Positions 45,892 to 55,819 of a stretch of 64,000 bases of DNA are shown one piece after another. The translations under genes and the position numbers were made by a program. Numbering within the stretch: the stretch's first letter is position 1; each line of letters starts with the position of its first letter. Below the pieces are notes generated by a model. It was not told the origin of the DNA, searched no databases, and saw only the letters and a list, made by a program, of their open reading frames with translations. The stretch is from Hyphomicrobiales bacterium (GTDB lineage: Bacteria; Pseudomonadota; Alphaproteobacteria; Rhizobiales; Devosiaceae), in the NCBI GenBank assembly GCA_027487555.1, contig JAIYDI010000047.1, positions 141,186-205,185 on the forward strand, read 5' to 3'.

Positions 45892-45893
45892 TT

Positions 45894-46898
45894 TCACACA
45901 AGAGGGAATGACCCGTCCTGGCGGGTTGCCCTGCCGCGATAGCCGGTGTCGATCACTGCCCGCCCTTCGGCCAGCCGCGAGACACAGGCGCACATCCGGG
46001 TGTTTTCGTCCTTCTCTTCGCGACTGAGGAAGACATCACGATGGTCGATTGCCGCGCTGCGATCCACCACCCGCACTGCGCACAGACCGCATTCGCCGCG
46101 CTGACAATCGTAGATCATCTCCACCCCGGCGCCGAGCAGGGCCTCAAGCAGGGTCTGGTCGGGGCGCACCGCCACCGCGATGTCGCGGTTGAGGACCTCG
46201 ACGGTGAACGTCTTCTCCGGGTAGAGGCCACTATCGCCAAACACCTCATAGCGCAGGCGGCTGGCCGGTCGTCCCGCCTCGGCCCAGGCGGCCTTGGCCG
46301 CTTCCAGCAGGCCGATCGGGCCACACAGATAGCATTCCGCCTCCACCGGCAGCGCGGCGAACTCCCCCACGAGGTCGATGTGTTCGCCTTGAGCGTTGTC
46401 CCTCAGGCTGAGGCGATCGCCAAGCAAGGCAGCCAGTTCATCTGCGAAGGCCATGATCTGTCGCGAGCGCGCTGCATAGACAAGGCGCACCGACGCACCG
46501 CGCGCCACAAGCGCCTGCGCCATGCCGTAGATCGGGGTAATGCCAATGCCGCCAGCCAGCAAAAGATAGTGGCCAGCGCGCCAGTTCAGCTCGAAGCGGT
46601 TCTCGGGAACAGTAAGCCGGAGCCGCTGGCCGGCCTCGAGCGACCACATGAATCGCGAGCCACCGCGGCTCTGGGGGTGAAGCTTGACGCCGACGGCGAT
46701 CTGCCCTTCCGGCGCGGGCAGCACCGTGTAGGTGCGGATGGCCGCCTCACCATCGATCTCGACCCGGAAATTGCTGTGCGAGCCAGGTTCGAAACGGGGT
46801 ATGGGCCCATCGACGTCAAAGGACAGGTAGCGGACGTCTTCGGCGAGCGGCCGGATTTCGGCGACCCGAGCATCGCGCCATTCGATACGATTTCGCAT
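45894..46898 (-). CDS. vanB: Vanillate O-demethylase reductase subunit
   Basis: A 334-residue class IA oxygenase reductase. It has the flavin-binding RTYTVLPAP near residue 55, the NAD-binding LLLAGGIGITPIYGMAQAL near 112, a CGP motif (YLCGPIGLLEAA) near 195, and a C-terminal plant-type [2Fe-2S] domain with Cys ligands in DCQRGECGLC near 275-285 and a fourth Cys in RMCAC near 312. GGAGGAAAA precedes the ATG. It passes electrons from NADH to VanA for demethylation of vanillate to protocatechuate. The gene is separated from vanA by vanR, an unusual order. Confidence 0.9.
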   Translation of the reverse strand: MRNRIEWRDARVAEIRPLAEDVRYLSFDVDGPIPRFEPGSHSNFRVEIDGEAAIRTYTVLPAPEGQIAVGVKLHPQSRGGSRFMWSLEAGQRLRLTVPENRFELNWRAGHYLLLAGGIGITPIYGMAQALVARGASVRLVYAARSRQIMAFADELAALLGDRLSLRDNAQGEHIDLVGEFAALPVEAECYLCGPIGLLEAAKAAWAEAGRPASRLRYEVFGDSGLYPEKTFTVEVLNRDIAVAVRPDQTLLEALLGAGVEMIYDCQRGECGLCAVRVVDRSAAIDHRDVFLSREEKDENTRMCACVSRLAEGRAVIDTGYRGRATRQDGSFPLV

Positions 46899-47062
46899 GT
46901 GGTTTTCCTCCGTGTTGTGTCGGGCCTCTTGTGCTCTGTGTTCCTCCTGCGGGACGGACCGGTGCAGCCAGTCAGTCCAGCAGGGCCCTTCCCCCGTCGC
47001 CACTCCGCGGGAGCAAAGGCGCACCGGCACATCTTGTTGTTCGGCAGCCGTCGCGGCGCCCC

Positions 47063-47797
47063 CTACCCGATCACCAGCGACAGTGCCGGGACCCGGCGGA
47101 TCAGGCTGCGATCCTCGTCGAGTACGTGCTCCAGGTTCTGCCGTGCGAGGCGAGCATGCTCGCGGGCCAGCGATTCGGCGCGGGCGCCCTCCCGCATCTC
47201 GATGGCACTGATCATGGCGCGGTGCTGCGCCTGGGCGCCGTAGAGAGAGCGGCGAAAGGCCGGAACATCGGCCTGCTTGTCGAGGAAGGCGCTGGGCGAG
47301 GCGAAAGGCAGGCTGGCCACCCGCTCGATCTCGCGCCTGATGGTTTGGCTGGCCAGTCCCCAGAGGCGCTCGTGGAAGGCCGCATTGAGATCGACATAGC
47401 GATCGAAATCCATGACCTCGACAGCGCCGTGCAACGTGGTGTCCAGTTCCGCCAGCAGCCTGTGCAGGTCGGCCATCCGGGCCGGCGCCACACCGCGCTC
47501 CGCGGCCAGCCGAAGCGCCGTACCCTCGAGCACGCCCCGCAGTTCAATGGCGTCGACAACGTCCTCGCGGGTAAACCTGCGCACGGCATAGCCGCCCGAA
47601 GGGATGGTATCGACGAGGCCCTCCTGACAAAGCCGCGCCAACGCCGCCCGCAAGGGTGTCCGGGAAATGCCGAGCTGTTCGGCCAGCACCACTTCGGAGA
47701 GGCGCGAGCCGGCGCGGATCTCGCCAGAGATGATCAGGTCGCGCACGCCCATCAGGGCCCGTTGCGACTGCTGGGCGCGATCGGACTTTTCCATCAC
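47063..47797 (-). CDS. vanR: GntR/FadR (FCD) family regulator, VanR-like
   Basis: A 244-residue regulator. The N-terminal winged helix reads LIISGEIRAGSRLSEVVLAEQLGISRTPLRAALARLCQEGLV, and the FCD effector domain covers about residues 85-225, with the metal-binding pattern D.....N..FH near DRYVDLNAAFH and later His residues (AQHRAMISAI, EHARLA). It starts within the vanA stop (ATGA overlap; a second ATG follows directly). Position between vanA and vanB implies that it represses the van genes and responds to vanillate, as VanR does elsewhere. The regulator being embedded in the operon means it is co-transcribed with its targets. Confidence 0.85.
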   Translation of the reverse strand: MMEKSDRAQQSQRALMGVRDLIISGEIRAGSRLSEVVLAEQLGISRTPLRAALARLCQEGLVDTIPSGGYAVRRFTREDVVDAIELRGVLEGTALRLAAERGVAPARMADLHRLLAELDTTLHGAVEVMDFDRYVDLNAAFHERLWGLASQTIRREIERVASLPFASPSAFLDKQADVPAFRRSLYGAQAQHRAMISAIEMREGARAESLAREHARLARQNLEHVLDEDRSLIRRVPALSLVIG

Positions 47798-48840
47798 TCC
47801 GCCGCCTGGCGAAGGCCGGATTCTGCGGCGATCATCCGATCAATCAGGCGACGGGCCCACATCGAGCCGGCGTCGATATTGAGATTGTAAATCACGTGAT
47901 CGGGATTGGCGTCGATGGCCTTCTGTTGGGCCTCAAGGATGCGCTCGTCCTCCCGGAAGATGGACGAGACACCTTCGCGCAGGTCGTGGGTCCGGCCCTG
48001 TTCGCCGATCTTGTAGTTGCGAGCGAAGGCCCAGAAATAATGGCAGGTCTTGTCGGTCTCGGGCGTCATTGTATTGAGAACAAAGCCGTTGACGCCCTGA
48101 CTGCGGTCGCCATGGGGCGCCCCGGTGCCGGTCGGCGCCACGCCGACGTCGATGGCGATGGTGGAGGGCGCCTGGAAGTTGATGATCTGCCAGCGGTCGA
48201 CATTGCCCGGCTTGCCGAGCTGGCCGCGCCAGAAGGGCGGCGCGTCGATATCGAGCATCCAGCGCGTGATGGTGGCCGTGACATCGGTATGCGTCGCCAC
48301 GAAGGGTGCCTCGGCCACGGCGCGATTGCCGATCGAGGAGCCATGCACATAGGTCTCGTGCGTGAGATCCATCAGATTGTCGACCACCAGCCGGTAGTCG
48401 CATTGGGCATGGATGTACTTGCCGTCAGCGGCCCATGCAGGATCATTGTTCCAATGCAGATCGGGCACCAGCGCCGGGTCTGCCAAGGCCGGATCGCCCA
48501 TCCAGAGCCAGATGAAGCGATGCCGCTCGACCAGGGGATAGGCCCGCACACACGCCGACGGATTGATGGTGTCCTGCGACGGCATGTATACACATTTGCC
48601 AGAATCATCGAATTCCAGCCCATGGTAGCCGCAGATGACATTATCGTCATGCAGCTCACCCATTGAGAGCGGGAGCAGCCGGTGCCAACAGGCGTCAGCC
48701 AGCGCAACGGCGGTTCCGTCCAGCTTTCTATAAAGAACTACAGGCTTTTTGCAGATTGTGCGCGGCAGCAGCTGGCGCTTGACCTCAACATCCCAGGCCG
48801 CGGCGTACCAGGCATTCAGCGGAAAACTTGGCTCGTGCAT
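47794..48840 (-). CDS. vanA: Vanillate O-demethylase oxygenase subunit
   Basis: A 348-residue Rieske non-haem iron oxygenase. The [2Fe-2S] cluster ligands are in ACWHRLLPL (near residue 50) and CGYHGLEF (near 69), and the mononuclear iron site is in DNLMDLTHETYVHG (near 150-163). MHEPSFPLNAWYAAAWDVEV is the usual VanA N-terminus; ATG 48840 has GGAG nine bases upstream. With VanB it converts vanillate to protocatechuate and formaldehyde, using O2 and NADH. It diverges from a MetE-like gene across a 121-base region with a TGTATACA palindrome. Confidence 0.92.
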   Translation of the reverse strand: MHEPSFPLNAWYAAAWDVEVKRQLLPRTICKKPVVLYRKLDGTAVALADACWHRLLPLSMGELHDDNVICGYHGLEFDDSGKCVYMPSQDTINPSACVRAYPLVERHRFIWLWMGDPALADPALVPDLHWNNDPAWAADGKYIHAQCDYRLVVDNLMDLTHETYVHGSSIGNRAVAEAPFVATHTDVTATITRWMLDIDAPPFWRGQLGKPGNVDRWQIINFQAPSTIAIDVGVAPTGTGAPHGDRSQGVNGFVLNTMTPETDKTCHYFWAFARNYKIGEQGRTHDLREGVSSIFREDERILEAQQKAIDANPDHVIYNLNIDAGSMWARRLIDRMIAAESGLRQAAE

Positions 48841-48880
48841 CTCTGTCAGCTCCTCCCCGATACGACACAATGAACACCAC

Positions 48881-48890
48881 TTGTATACAT
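48881..48890. promoter_or_regulatory. GntR-type operator candidate between vanA and metE-like gene
   Basis: TTGTATACAT, centred on the perfect palindrome TGTATACA (48882-48889), in the divergent spacer. FadR-subfamily GntR proteins bind TNGTNNNACNA-like dyads, so VanR is the likely ligand. It could control both directions. Confidence 0.5.
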
Positions 48891-48961
48891 TTTGCAAGAA
48901 AGTCATTGCCTCTGTGCCTGGATTGCGCAATCACGCTTGCACACGAGAGGAGGAGACACGC

Positions 48962-50083
48962 ATGGCCGTATCCAAGCCGCCTTACCACGCCGACGTCGTC
49001 GGCAGCTTTCTGAGACCGACCGAGATTCATGCCGCCAGGCGGGCGCATTTCGGCGACCGGACGCTTCCATCCGAAGCCCTCAGGGAAATCGAGGACGCCG
49101 CTATCCGCGATGTCATCCGCATGCAGGAGGAGGCGGGCCTCAAGGCGGTGACCGACGGCGAGTTCCGCCGCGCCTGGTGGCACTTCGACTTCATGGGCAT
49201 GCTGGACGGGCTCGAGATCGAGCATCGTGCGGCTGGCGGCATCCAGTTCCATGGCGTCGCCACCAAGGCCGACGTCCCGGTGATCACCGGCCGGCTGGGG
49301 TTCCCGGCCGACCATCCCATGCTCGAGCACTTCAGGTTCGTCGCCGCCAACACCATGGTGACGCCCAAGATTTCGATCCCTGGCCCCAGCGCCATCCATT
49401 TCCGCATTGCTCAGGACGATATCGGCGTCCCCGCCTATCGCGACGACGCGGAGGAGTATTTTGCCGATATCACCGCAACCTATAGGGCGGCTGTCTCGGC
49501 CTTCTATGACGCTGGCTGCCGCTACCTGCAGATGGACGACATCTTCTTCGCCTATCTGTGCGATCCCAAGATCCGCGCCGAGCGCAAGGCCAGGGGCGAG
49601 GACCCTGATTGGTTGATCGCTCGGTATGCCAGGATGATGCACGACGCCATCGTCGACCGCCCGGAAGACATGCTGATTGGCATGCATATGTGCCGCGGTA
49701 ACTTCAAATCGACCTGGGTGGCTGACGGCGCCTATGACCCGGCGGCCGACGCCGTCTTTAACCAGACCGATGTCGATATCTACTTCATGGAATATGATTC
49801 CGAGCGCGCTGGCGGGTTGGAGCCACTGCGCCTTTTGCCCAAGGGGCGCAAGCGGGTGCTGCCCGGCTTCATCACCACCAAGACGGCGGAGCTGGAAGAC
49901 CTCGACGACCTCAAGCGCAAGTTCGAGGCCGCCGCCCAGTTTGCCGATATAGATCAGCTCGGCATTGCGCCGCAGTGCGGCTTTGCCTCCACCGAGGAAG
50001 GCAACGCCATCACCTTGGACGACCAGCGGCGCAAGCTCGATCTTGTGGTCAAAACGGCGGAAGCCATCTGGGGCAGCGTCTAG
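48962..50083 (+). CDS. Cobalamin-independent methionine synthase (MetE C-terminal)-like methyltransferase
   Basis: A 373-residue protein matching only the catalytic half of MetE; the N-terminal MetE domain is absent. The zinc-site pattern is present: H and C in GMHMCRGNF (near residue 242), E in YFMEYDSE (near 277) and C in APQCGF (near 338). DVVGSFLRP at the N-terminus and DDIFFAYL near 195 are typical of stand-alone members. ATG 48962 follows AGGAGGAGA. It should transfer a methyl group to a thiol. It diverges from vanA and shares its regulatory gap, so a role connected with methoxy-group catabolism is possible. It could also simply be a core methionine synthase; substrate unknown. Confidence 0.8.
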   Translation: MAVSKPPYHADVVGSFLRPTEIHAARRAHFGDRTLPSEALREIEDAAIRDVIRMQEEAGLKAVTDGEFRRAWWHFDFMGMLDGLEIEHRAAGGIQFHGVATKADVPVITGRLGFPADHPMLEHFRFVAANTMVTPKISIPGPSAIHFRIAQDDIGVPAYRDDAEEYFADITATYRAAVSAFYDAGCRYLQMDDIFFAYLCDPKIRAERKARGEDPDWLIARYARMMHDAIVDRPEDMLIGMHMCRGNFKSTWVADGAYDPAADAVFNQTDVDIYFMEYDSERAGGLEPLRLLPKGRKRVLPGFITTKTAELEDLDDLKRKFEAAAQFADIDQLGIAPQCGFASTEEGNAITLDDQRRKLDLVVKTAEAIWGSV

Positions 50084-50095
50084 CTACCCCTGCCC

Positions 50096-50122
50096 GGTGC
50101 CGGCGCTGCCAGCGCCGGTGCC
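50096..50122. terminator. Bidirectional hairpin between metE-like gene and pobA
   Basis: Arms GGTGCCGGCGCT and AGCGCCGGTGCC around a GCC loop: twelve pairs including two G-U pairs. It starts 13 bases after the metE-like stop and abuts the pobA stop, the expected place for a shared terminator of convergent genes. It lacks a long T-tract. Confidence 0.6.
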
Positions 50123-51324
<1,202 letters not shown>

Positions 51325-51361
51325 AATGGACAGGCGAGGCAATCGCTTGCACTATTGGAAC

Positions 51362-52183
51362 ATGGATGGGATCCCGATTTACGGCCTATATGGCGAGCAG
51401 GAGAGCAGCACCGACTGGCTCCATTGGGAGAGCATCCAGTCGCGGAGCCGCCCGCATGGCTATCGCATCGCCCCGCACCGGCATGAGCAGTTCTTTCAGG
51501 TACTGGTGCTGACACGCGGCAGCGGCGAGGTGACGCTGGACGGAACCGACCATCCGCTGCTGCCGTCCATGGTGGTTGTTGTCCCCGCCCTGACCGTGCA
51601 TGGCTATCGTTTCAGCGAGGATGTCGATGGGCTGGTGCTGACACTGATGCAGCACGACATCCGCGCCGTCGATCTGCCGGTGCCGAAAGCCATGGTGGTA
51701 GCGCAGCATACGCGACGGCTCTGCGCTGCGGCCCGAAACCTGGTGGACGAGGCTCGGATCGCAGGCCCGGACCATGACGCGGCGATGCGGGCACTGCTCA
51801 CCCTGCTCATCATCGAGATCCGCCGCGGCCGGCAGGACGATCAGGACGACGCAAAGCCTGACCGCGCCTTTGCCATGGTGCAGCGCTTTCGTGATCTCGT
51901 CGAGGAACGGTTCCGCGACAGCAGGCGGATCGGCGGATATGCTGCGGCGCTCGGCATCAGCCCGACCCATCTGAACCGCATCTGCCGGCGGGTTGCCGGC
52001 ACGACGGCACTGCGGCTGATCGAGCGGCGGGTCGGACTGGAAGCCCGGCGTATGCTGGCGTTCTCAACGCTGTCGATCAAGCAGATCGGCAGCGACCTGG
52101 GCTATGAGGACCCGGCCTATTTCACCCGGTTCGTAACGCGGGTGCTGGGCGCGCCTCCGAGCGCTTTCCGCCGCGACCGCTAA
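51362..52183 (+). CDS. pobR: AraC family regulator, PobR-like
   Basis: A 273-residue regulator from ATG 51362 (MDGIPIYGLYGEQ), the usual N-terminus of this group; in-frame ATGs at 51302, 51311 and 51326 would leave almost no promoter space. An N-terminal cupin-like domain has HRHEQFFQVLVLTRGSGEVTLDG near residue 40. The C-terminal AraC domain (about 175-270) has two helix-turn-helix motifs: IGGYAAALGISPTHLNRICRRVAGTTA and LSIKQIGSDLGYEDPAYFTRFVTRVLGAPPSAFR. Divergent placement from pobA supports activation by 4-hydroxybenzoate. Its last bases overlap the pcaQ end by four. Confidence 0.85.
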   Translation: MDGIPIYGLYGEQESSTDWLHWESIQSRSRPHGYRIAPHRHEQFFQVLVLTRGSGEVTLDGTDHPLLPSMVVVVPALTVHGYRFSEDVDGLVLTLMQHDIRAVDLPVPKAMVVAQHTRRLCAAARNLVDEARIAGPDHDAAMRALLTLLIIEIRRGRQDDQDDAKPDRAFAMVQRFRDLVEERFRDSRRIGGYAAALGISPTHLNRICRRVAGTTALRLIERRVGLEARRMLAFSTLSIKQIGSDLGYEDPAYFTRFVTRVLGAPPSAFRRDR

Positions 52184-53109
52184 AGTTCGCGCAGTTTCGA
52201 TGCCTTTTCCCGCACCACATCCATAAGCAGGGTCGCTCGCAGTTCGGAGACCACCTCACCGCGGGTGGTGAACCCAACCGGCCCCAGCGTTTCGCTGGTA
52301 TCGACGGGCAGAAGCACCATGTCGCCCTCCGCGACATCGCGCGCAACAACGCCTTCCGAGATGATCCAGATGGCGTCGGTCTCCTGCACATAGGCCCGAC
52401 CGAAGGCGTCAGAGACCGTCTCGATCTGGTCGCGCAGGTTGCTCACGCCATTGGCCAGCAGCATGCGATCCACAAGCGGCCGGATCACCGCGCCGCGGGT
52501 GGGCATCATGATCTGGTATGGCTCGAGCCTGTGCAGGGCGAAGGGCTGCTGGCCCAGCAGTGGATGGCCCCGACGCACGACCATCACCACCCGCTCCGAA
52601 TAGAGCGGCTCGAAGGCTAGACCGACCATCGCCGAGGGCTCGGCCATGCGCCCGATGATGAAGTCCATTTCGGCCGTGCGCAGCTGGTTGAGCAGGTGCT
52701 CGTTGGGACCCGTGACGACCTGCACGCGGATATTGGGATGGTCGGCGGTGAACGCCGCAACCGCGGCAGGCAACAACCGGGCTGAGACAGTCGGCAGCGC
52801 CCCGACCCGCACGATAGTGCCGGCGACATTGCCTTTGACCGCATCCATGCCCAGGCGCAGCGAGGCCAGGCTGTTGGAAGCATAGCGGTAGAAAACATCG
52901 CCAAAACCGGTCAGCGTCAGGGTTCGCCGGCTGCGATCAAACAACTCGCCCCCTAGTACCTCTTCGAGCTCCTTGATAGTCTTTGAGGCCGCTGGCTGGC
53001 TGATATTGAGGACCCGCGCGCCTTCAACGACGCTCCTCAGCCGGGCCACCTCCAGGAAGCAGGCGATGTGTCGCAGGCGAATACGAGGATCGATAATGCG
53101 CTGAGCCAA
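52180..53109 (-). CDS. pcaQ: LysR family regulator of protocatechuate genes
   Basis: A 309-residue LysR-type regulator. The winged helix reads HIACFLEVARLRSVVEGARVLNISQPAASKTIKELEEVLGGELFDRSRRTLTLT (about residues 14-67), and the effector-binding domain follows. The start is TTG 53109 (MAQRIIDPRIRLRH) with GGAGG five bases upstream. It diverges from pcaD across a spacer holding the dyad ATAACC-N4-GGTTAT, the arrangement known for PcaQ of rhizobia. PcaQ activates pcaDCHGB in response to protocatechuate-pathway lactone intermediates. A second copy of the dyad at 40147 suggests it also acts on the TRAP operon. Confidence 0.9.
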   Translation of the reverse strand: MAQRIIDPRIRLRHIACFLEVARLRSVVEGARVLNISQPAASKTIKELEEVLGGELFDRSRRTLTLTGFGDVFYRYASNSLASLRLGMDAVKGNVAGTIVRVGALPTVSARLLPAAVAAFTADHPNIRVQVVTGPNEHLLNQLRTAEMDFIIGRMAEPSAMVGLAFEPLYSERVVMVVRRGHPLLGQQPFALHRLEPYQIMMPTRGAVIRPLVDRMLLANGVSNLRDQIETVSDAFGRAYVQETDAIWIISEGVVARDVAEGDMVLLPVDTSETLGPVGFTTRGEVVSELRATLLMDVVREKASKLREL

Positions 53110-53173
53110 CTGGCCCTCCAGTTATGAATACCCGCCCCAGCCTTGAGCATTCCGGTACGCAGGACGATCCATC

Positions 53174-53189
53174 ATAACCCAGAGGTTAT
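53174..53189. promoter_or_regulatory. PcaQ operator between pcaQ and pcaD
   Basis: Perfect dyad ATAACC, spacer CAGA, GGTTAT, 72 bases upstream of the pcaD ATG and 64 bases upstream of the pcaQ start. It fits the PcaQ site form that I recall from Sinorhizobium meliloti. Confidence 0.8.
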
Positions 53190-53261
53190 CTTTGGCTAGA
53201 TCATACTCATTTTCCTTAGCCCTCGCCAATGCGTAAGGATTGTGCTGGGGAGCGAGGACAG

Positions 53262-54056
53262 ATGGCATTTGCGCGGATCAATGGGGTGCTACTGCACTAT
53301 CGGCTGTCCGGGCAGCAGGACGGGCCGGCGATCATCTTTGCCAATTCGTTGGGAACCGACCTGCGGATCTGGGACCGGGTGACGGCGCTATTGGCGGACC
53401 GCTACCGGATGGTTTGCTATGACAAGCGCGGCCACGGTCTGAGCGATTCGCCTTCTGGCGACTACCGCCTCGCGGACCATGTCGCCGACCTCACCGGCCT
53501 GCTCGACCACCTCGGCATCAGGCGCGCGACACTGTGCGGAGTGTCCATCGGCGGGCTGATTGCCCAAGGCGTGGCACTGCACCAGCCCGACCGCATCCGG
53601 CGCCTTGTTCTATGTGACACCGCGTCGAAGTTCGGCGACGCTGCTCTGTGGAACAGCCGCATCGAAGCTATTGCCCATGGCGGCATGGCAGCCATCGCCG
53701 ATGGCGTGATGGACCGGTGGTTCAGCCCCGATTTTCAGATGCGGAAGCCCGAAGATCTTGCTGGCTGGCGCAATCTCTTCCTGCGCTCGGACGTCGCGGG
53801 ATATGCGTCCACCTGCGCTACGCTGCGCGACACCGATCTCACCGGTGCCGTCGGTCGCATCGCCTGCCCGACCTTGGTGATCGCCGGCAGCGCCGACAAA
53901 TCCACCCCGGTTGAATTAGTCCGCGGCCTTGCAGCGGCGATTCCCGGCGCCCGTTTCGATGTCATCCCGGGGGCGGGGCATATTCCATCCATCGAGCAGC
54001 CGGACGCATTGGCCGTGCTCGTCGCAGACTTTATCGAGGAGGCCGGACATGGCTGA
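53262..54056 (+). CDS. pcaD: 3-Oxoadipate enol-lactonase
   Basis: A 264-residue alpha/beta hydrolase. The nucleophile elbow is CGVSIGG near residue 95, the Asp is in IAGSADKSTPVE near 210, and the His is in PGAGHIPSIEQP near 240; IIFANSLGTDLRIWD near 24 gives the oxyanion hole. ATG 53262 has AGCGAGGA upstream; an in-frame ATG at 53229 is possible. It hydrolyses beta-ketoadipate enol-lactone to beta-ketoadipate. First gene of the pcaDCHGB operon, the rhizobial gene order. Confidence 0.93.
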   Translation: MAFARINGVLLHYRLSGQQDGPAIIFANSLGTDLRIWDRVTALLADRYRMVCYDKRGHGLSDSPSGDYRLADHVADLTGLLDHLGIRRATLCGVSIGGLIAQGVALHQPDRIRRLVLCDTASKFGDAALWNSRIEAIAHGGMAAIADGVMDRWFSPDFQMRKPEDLAGWRNLFLRSDVAGYASTCATLRDTDLTGAVGRIACPTLVIAGSADKSTPVELVRGLAAAIPGARFDVIPGAGHIPSIEQPDALAVLVADFIEEAGHG

Positions 54057-54438
54057 CAGCACGCTCTTTGACCGCGGCATGGCGACCCGTCGCGCGGTCC
54101 TGGGCAATGGCCACGTCGACGGCGCGACCGCGCGCACGACGGAGTTCGACCAGGATTTCCAGACCTTCATTACCGAGGGCGCCTGGGGATCGGTGTGGTC
54201 CCGGCCGGGCCTGACCAAGCGCGAGCGCTCGCTGATCACCCTGGCCCTCTTGGCGGCAATGGGGCACGACGAAGAGGTTGCCATGCATGTGCGGGCGACT
54301 GCCAATACCGGCGCAACACCGGACGATATCAAGGAAGCGCTGCTGCACGTGGCAGTCTATGCCGGCGTTCCTGCGGCCAATCGGGCCTTCCGGATCGCCA
54401 AGGACGAGCTTGCCAAGCGTAAGGGGACTGCGGAATGA
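54049..54438 (+). CDS. pcaC: 4-Carboxymuconolactone decarboxylase
   Basis: A 129-residue CMD-family protein. TRRAVLGNGHVDGATART near the N-terminus, the conserved Glu in EGAWGSVWSRPGLTKRERSLITLALLAA and the C-x-x-H-equivalent segment around EEVAMHVRAT match PcaC. The ATG overlaps pcaD by eight bases, implying coupling. It decarboxylates gamma-carboxymuconolactone to the enol-lactone used by PcaD. Length is the usual one for a stand-alone PcaC. Confidence 0.92.
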   Translation: MADSTLFDRGMATRRAVLGNGHVDGATARTTEFDQDFQTFITEGAWGSVWSRPGLTKRERSLITLALLAAMGHDEEVAMHVRATANTGATPDDIKEALLHVAVYAGVPAANRAFRIAKDELAKRKGTAE

Positions 54439-55181
54439 GCGGGATCATCCTTCCGGGCGCCGACGGCGCCCTGTACCAGCGCGACCGGGCCTGGCACCCG
54501 CCGGCCGATACGCCGGGCTACAAGAGCTCCACATTCCGCGCACCCAGGCAAAGTCTGCTGGCGCTGGGCCCAACCAGATCCGAACTGAGCGGGCCAACCT
54601 TCGGGCACGAGGCGCTTGGGGCGCTGGACAATGACCTGATCCGCAATTTCAGCCAGGACGGAACCGAAGCCATCGGCCAGCGCTTGCTGGTCTATGGCCA
54701 GGTGCTGGACGAGAATGCACGCCCTGTGCCCCGGACCCTGGTGGAGTTCTGGCAGGCGAATGCCGGCGGCCGCTACCGGCACAAGAAGGAAGGATACCTG
54801 GCCGCCCTCGATCCCAATTTCGGGGGCTTCGGGCGGACCCTGACCGACGAGAATGGCTTCTATTGCTTCCGCACCATCAAGCCGGGCGCCTATCCCTGGC
54901 CCAATGGCGGCAATGACTGGCGGCCGGCGCATATCCATTTCTCGGTCTTTGGCCACGCGTTCGCACAGCGGCTGATCACGCAGATGTATTTCGAGGGCGA
55001 CCCGATGATCTGGCAGTGTCCGATCGTCCGCACCGTGCCCGACAAGGCCGGCATTGACCAGTTGATTGCCCGGCTAGACCGCCACAACACCACGCCTATG
55101 GATGCGCTGGCCTATCGCTTCGATATCGTGCTGCGGGGTCGACGCTCGACCATGTTCGAGAACAAGCTGGAGGGAAACTGA
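54435..55181 (+). CDS. pcaH: Protocatechuate 3,4-dioxygenase beta subunit
   Basis: A 248-residue intradiol dioxygenase. All four non-haem iron ligands are visible: Tyr in GGRYRHK (near residue 113), Tyr in KPGAYPWPNG (near 154) and two His in RPAHIHFSVFG (near 169-171). LVEFWQANAGGRY near 100 is the family signature. It is the iron-bearing subunit of the (PcaG-PcaH) oligomer that cleaves protocatechuate to beta-carboxy-cis,cis-muconate. It overlaps pcaC by four bases and pcaG by one. Confidence 0.95.
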   Translation: MSGIILPGADGALYQRDRAWHPPADTPGYKSSTFRAPRQSLLALGPTRSELSGPTFGHEALGALDNDLIRNFSQDGTEAIGQRLLVYGQVLDENARPVPRTLVEFWQANAGGRYRHKKEGYLAALDPNFGGFGRTLTDENGFYCFRTIKPGAYPWPNGGNDWRPAHIHFSVFGHAFAQRLITQMYFEGDPMIWQCPIVRTVPDKAGIDQLIARLDRHNTTPMDALAYRFDIVLRGRRSTMFENKLEGN

Positions 55182-55801
55182 TGCTGCACCCGGTTCCAAC
55201 CCTCAAGGAAACCCCGTCCCAGACCGCGGGGCCCTATGTGCATATCGGCATGACGCCGAACTTTTGCGGCATCACCGGGGTGATCGACGCCGATCCGGGC
55301 GTCTCCATGCTGACGCCGACCACCAAGGGCCAGCGGATCGACATTGTCGGGCGGGTGTTCGACGGATCGGGCGCGCCGGTCACCGATGCGGTGATCGAAT
55401 TGTGGCAGGCCGACGCCAACGGCAGCTTCGTCACACCGCCCGGCCGCGACTCCAAGTCACCACCGGACTTTCTCGGCTGGGGGCGGCAGCCCACCGATGC
55501 GGACGGCGCCTTCACTTTCCAAACCATCAAGCCCGGTCCCGTTGCAGGGCCTGACGGCCGACCGCAGGCGCCGCATGTTTCGCTGTGGATCGTGGCCCGC
55601 GGGATCAATATGGGTCTGCAGACCCGGCTGTATTTTTCCGATGAGGCCGAAGCGAATGCCGATGACTATGTGCTCAACAAGATCATGGATAGGCGCCGGC
55701 GCCCCACTCTGATCGCGCAGAAGCAGGATGGGGACCTGCCGCGCTATGTGCTCGACATTCACCTGCAGGGGCCCGATGAAACGGTATTCTTCGATTTCTG
55801 A
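55181..55801 (+). CDS. pcaG: Protocatechuate 3,4-dioxygenase alpha subunit
   Basis: A 206-residue partner of PcaH. KETPSQTAGPYVHIGMTPNF at the N-terminus and IELWQADANGSF near residue 68 are typical of PcaG, as is HVSLWIVARGINMGLQTRLYF near 130, where the iron ligands of the beta subunit are replaced. The start overlaps the pcaH stop (TGATG). It contributes to the active site without binding iron. Confidence 0.94.
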   Translation: MLHPVPTLKETPSQTAGPYVHIGMTPNFCGITGVIDADPGVSMLTPTTKGQRIDIVGRVFDGSGAPVTDAVIELWQADANGSFVTPPGRDSKSPPDFLGWGRQPTDADGAFTFQTIKPGPVAGPDGRPQAPHVSLWIVARGINMGLQTRLYFSDEAEANADDYVLNKIMDRRRRPTLIAQKQDGDLPRYVLDIHLQGPDETVFFDF

Positions 55802-55819
55802 CCGGGCCATAGTGGCCGC

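Noticed and set aside
48585..48592. Second TGTATACA inside vanA
   Set aside because: It encodes conserved residues in the VanA frame. An internal operator is possible but I have no evidence beyond the eight-base match.
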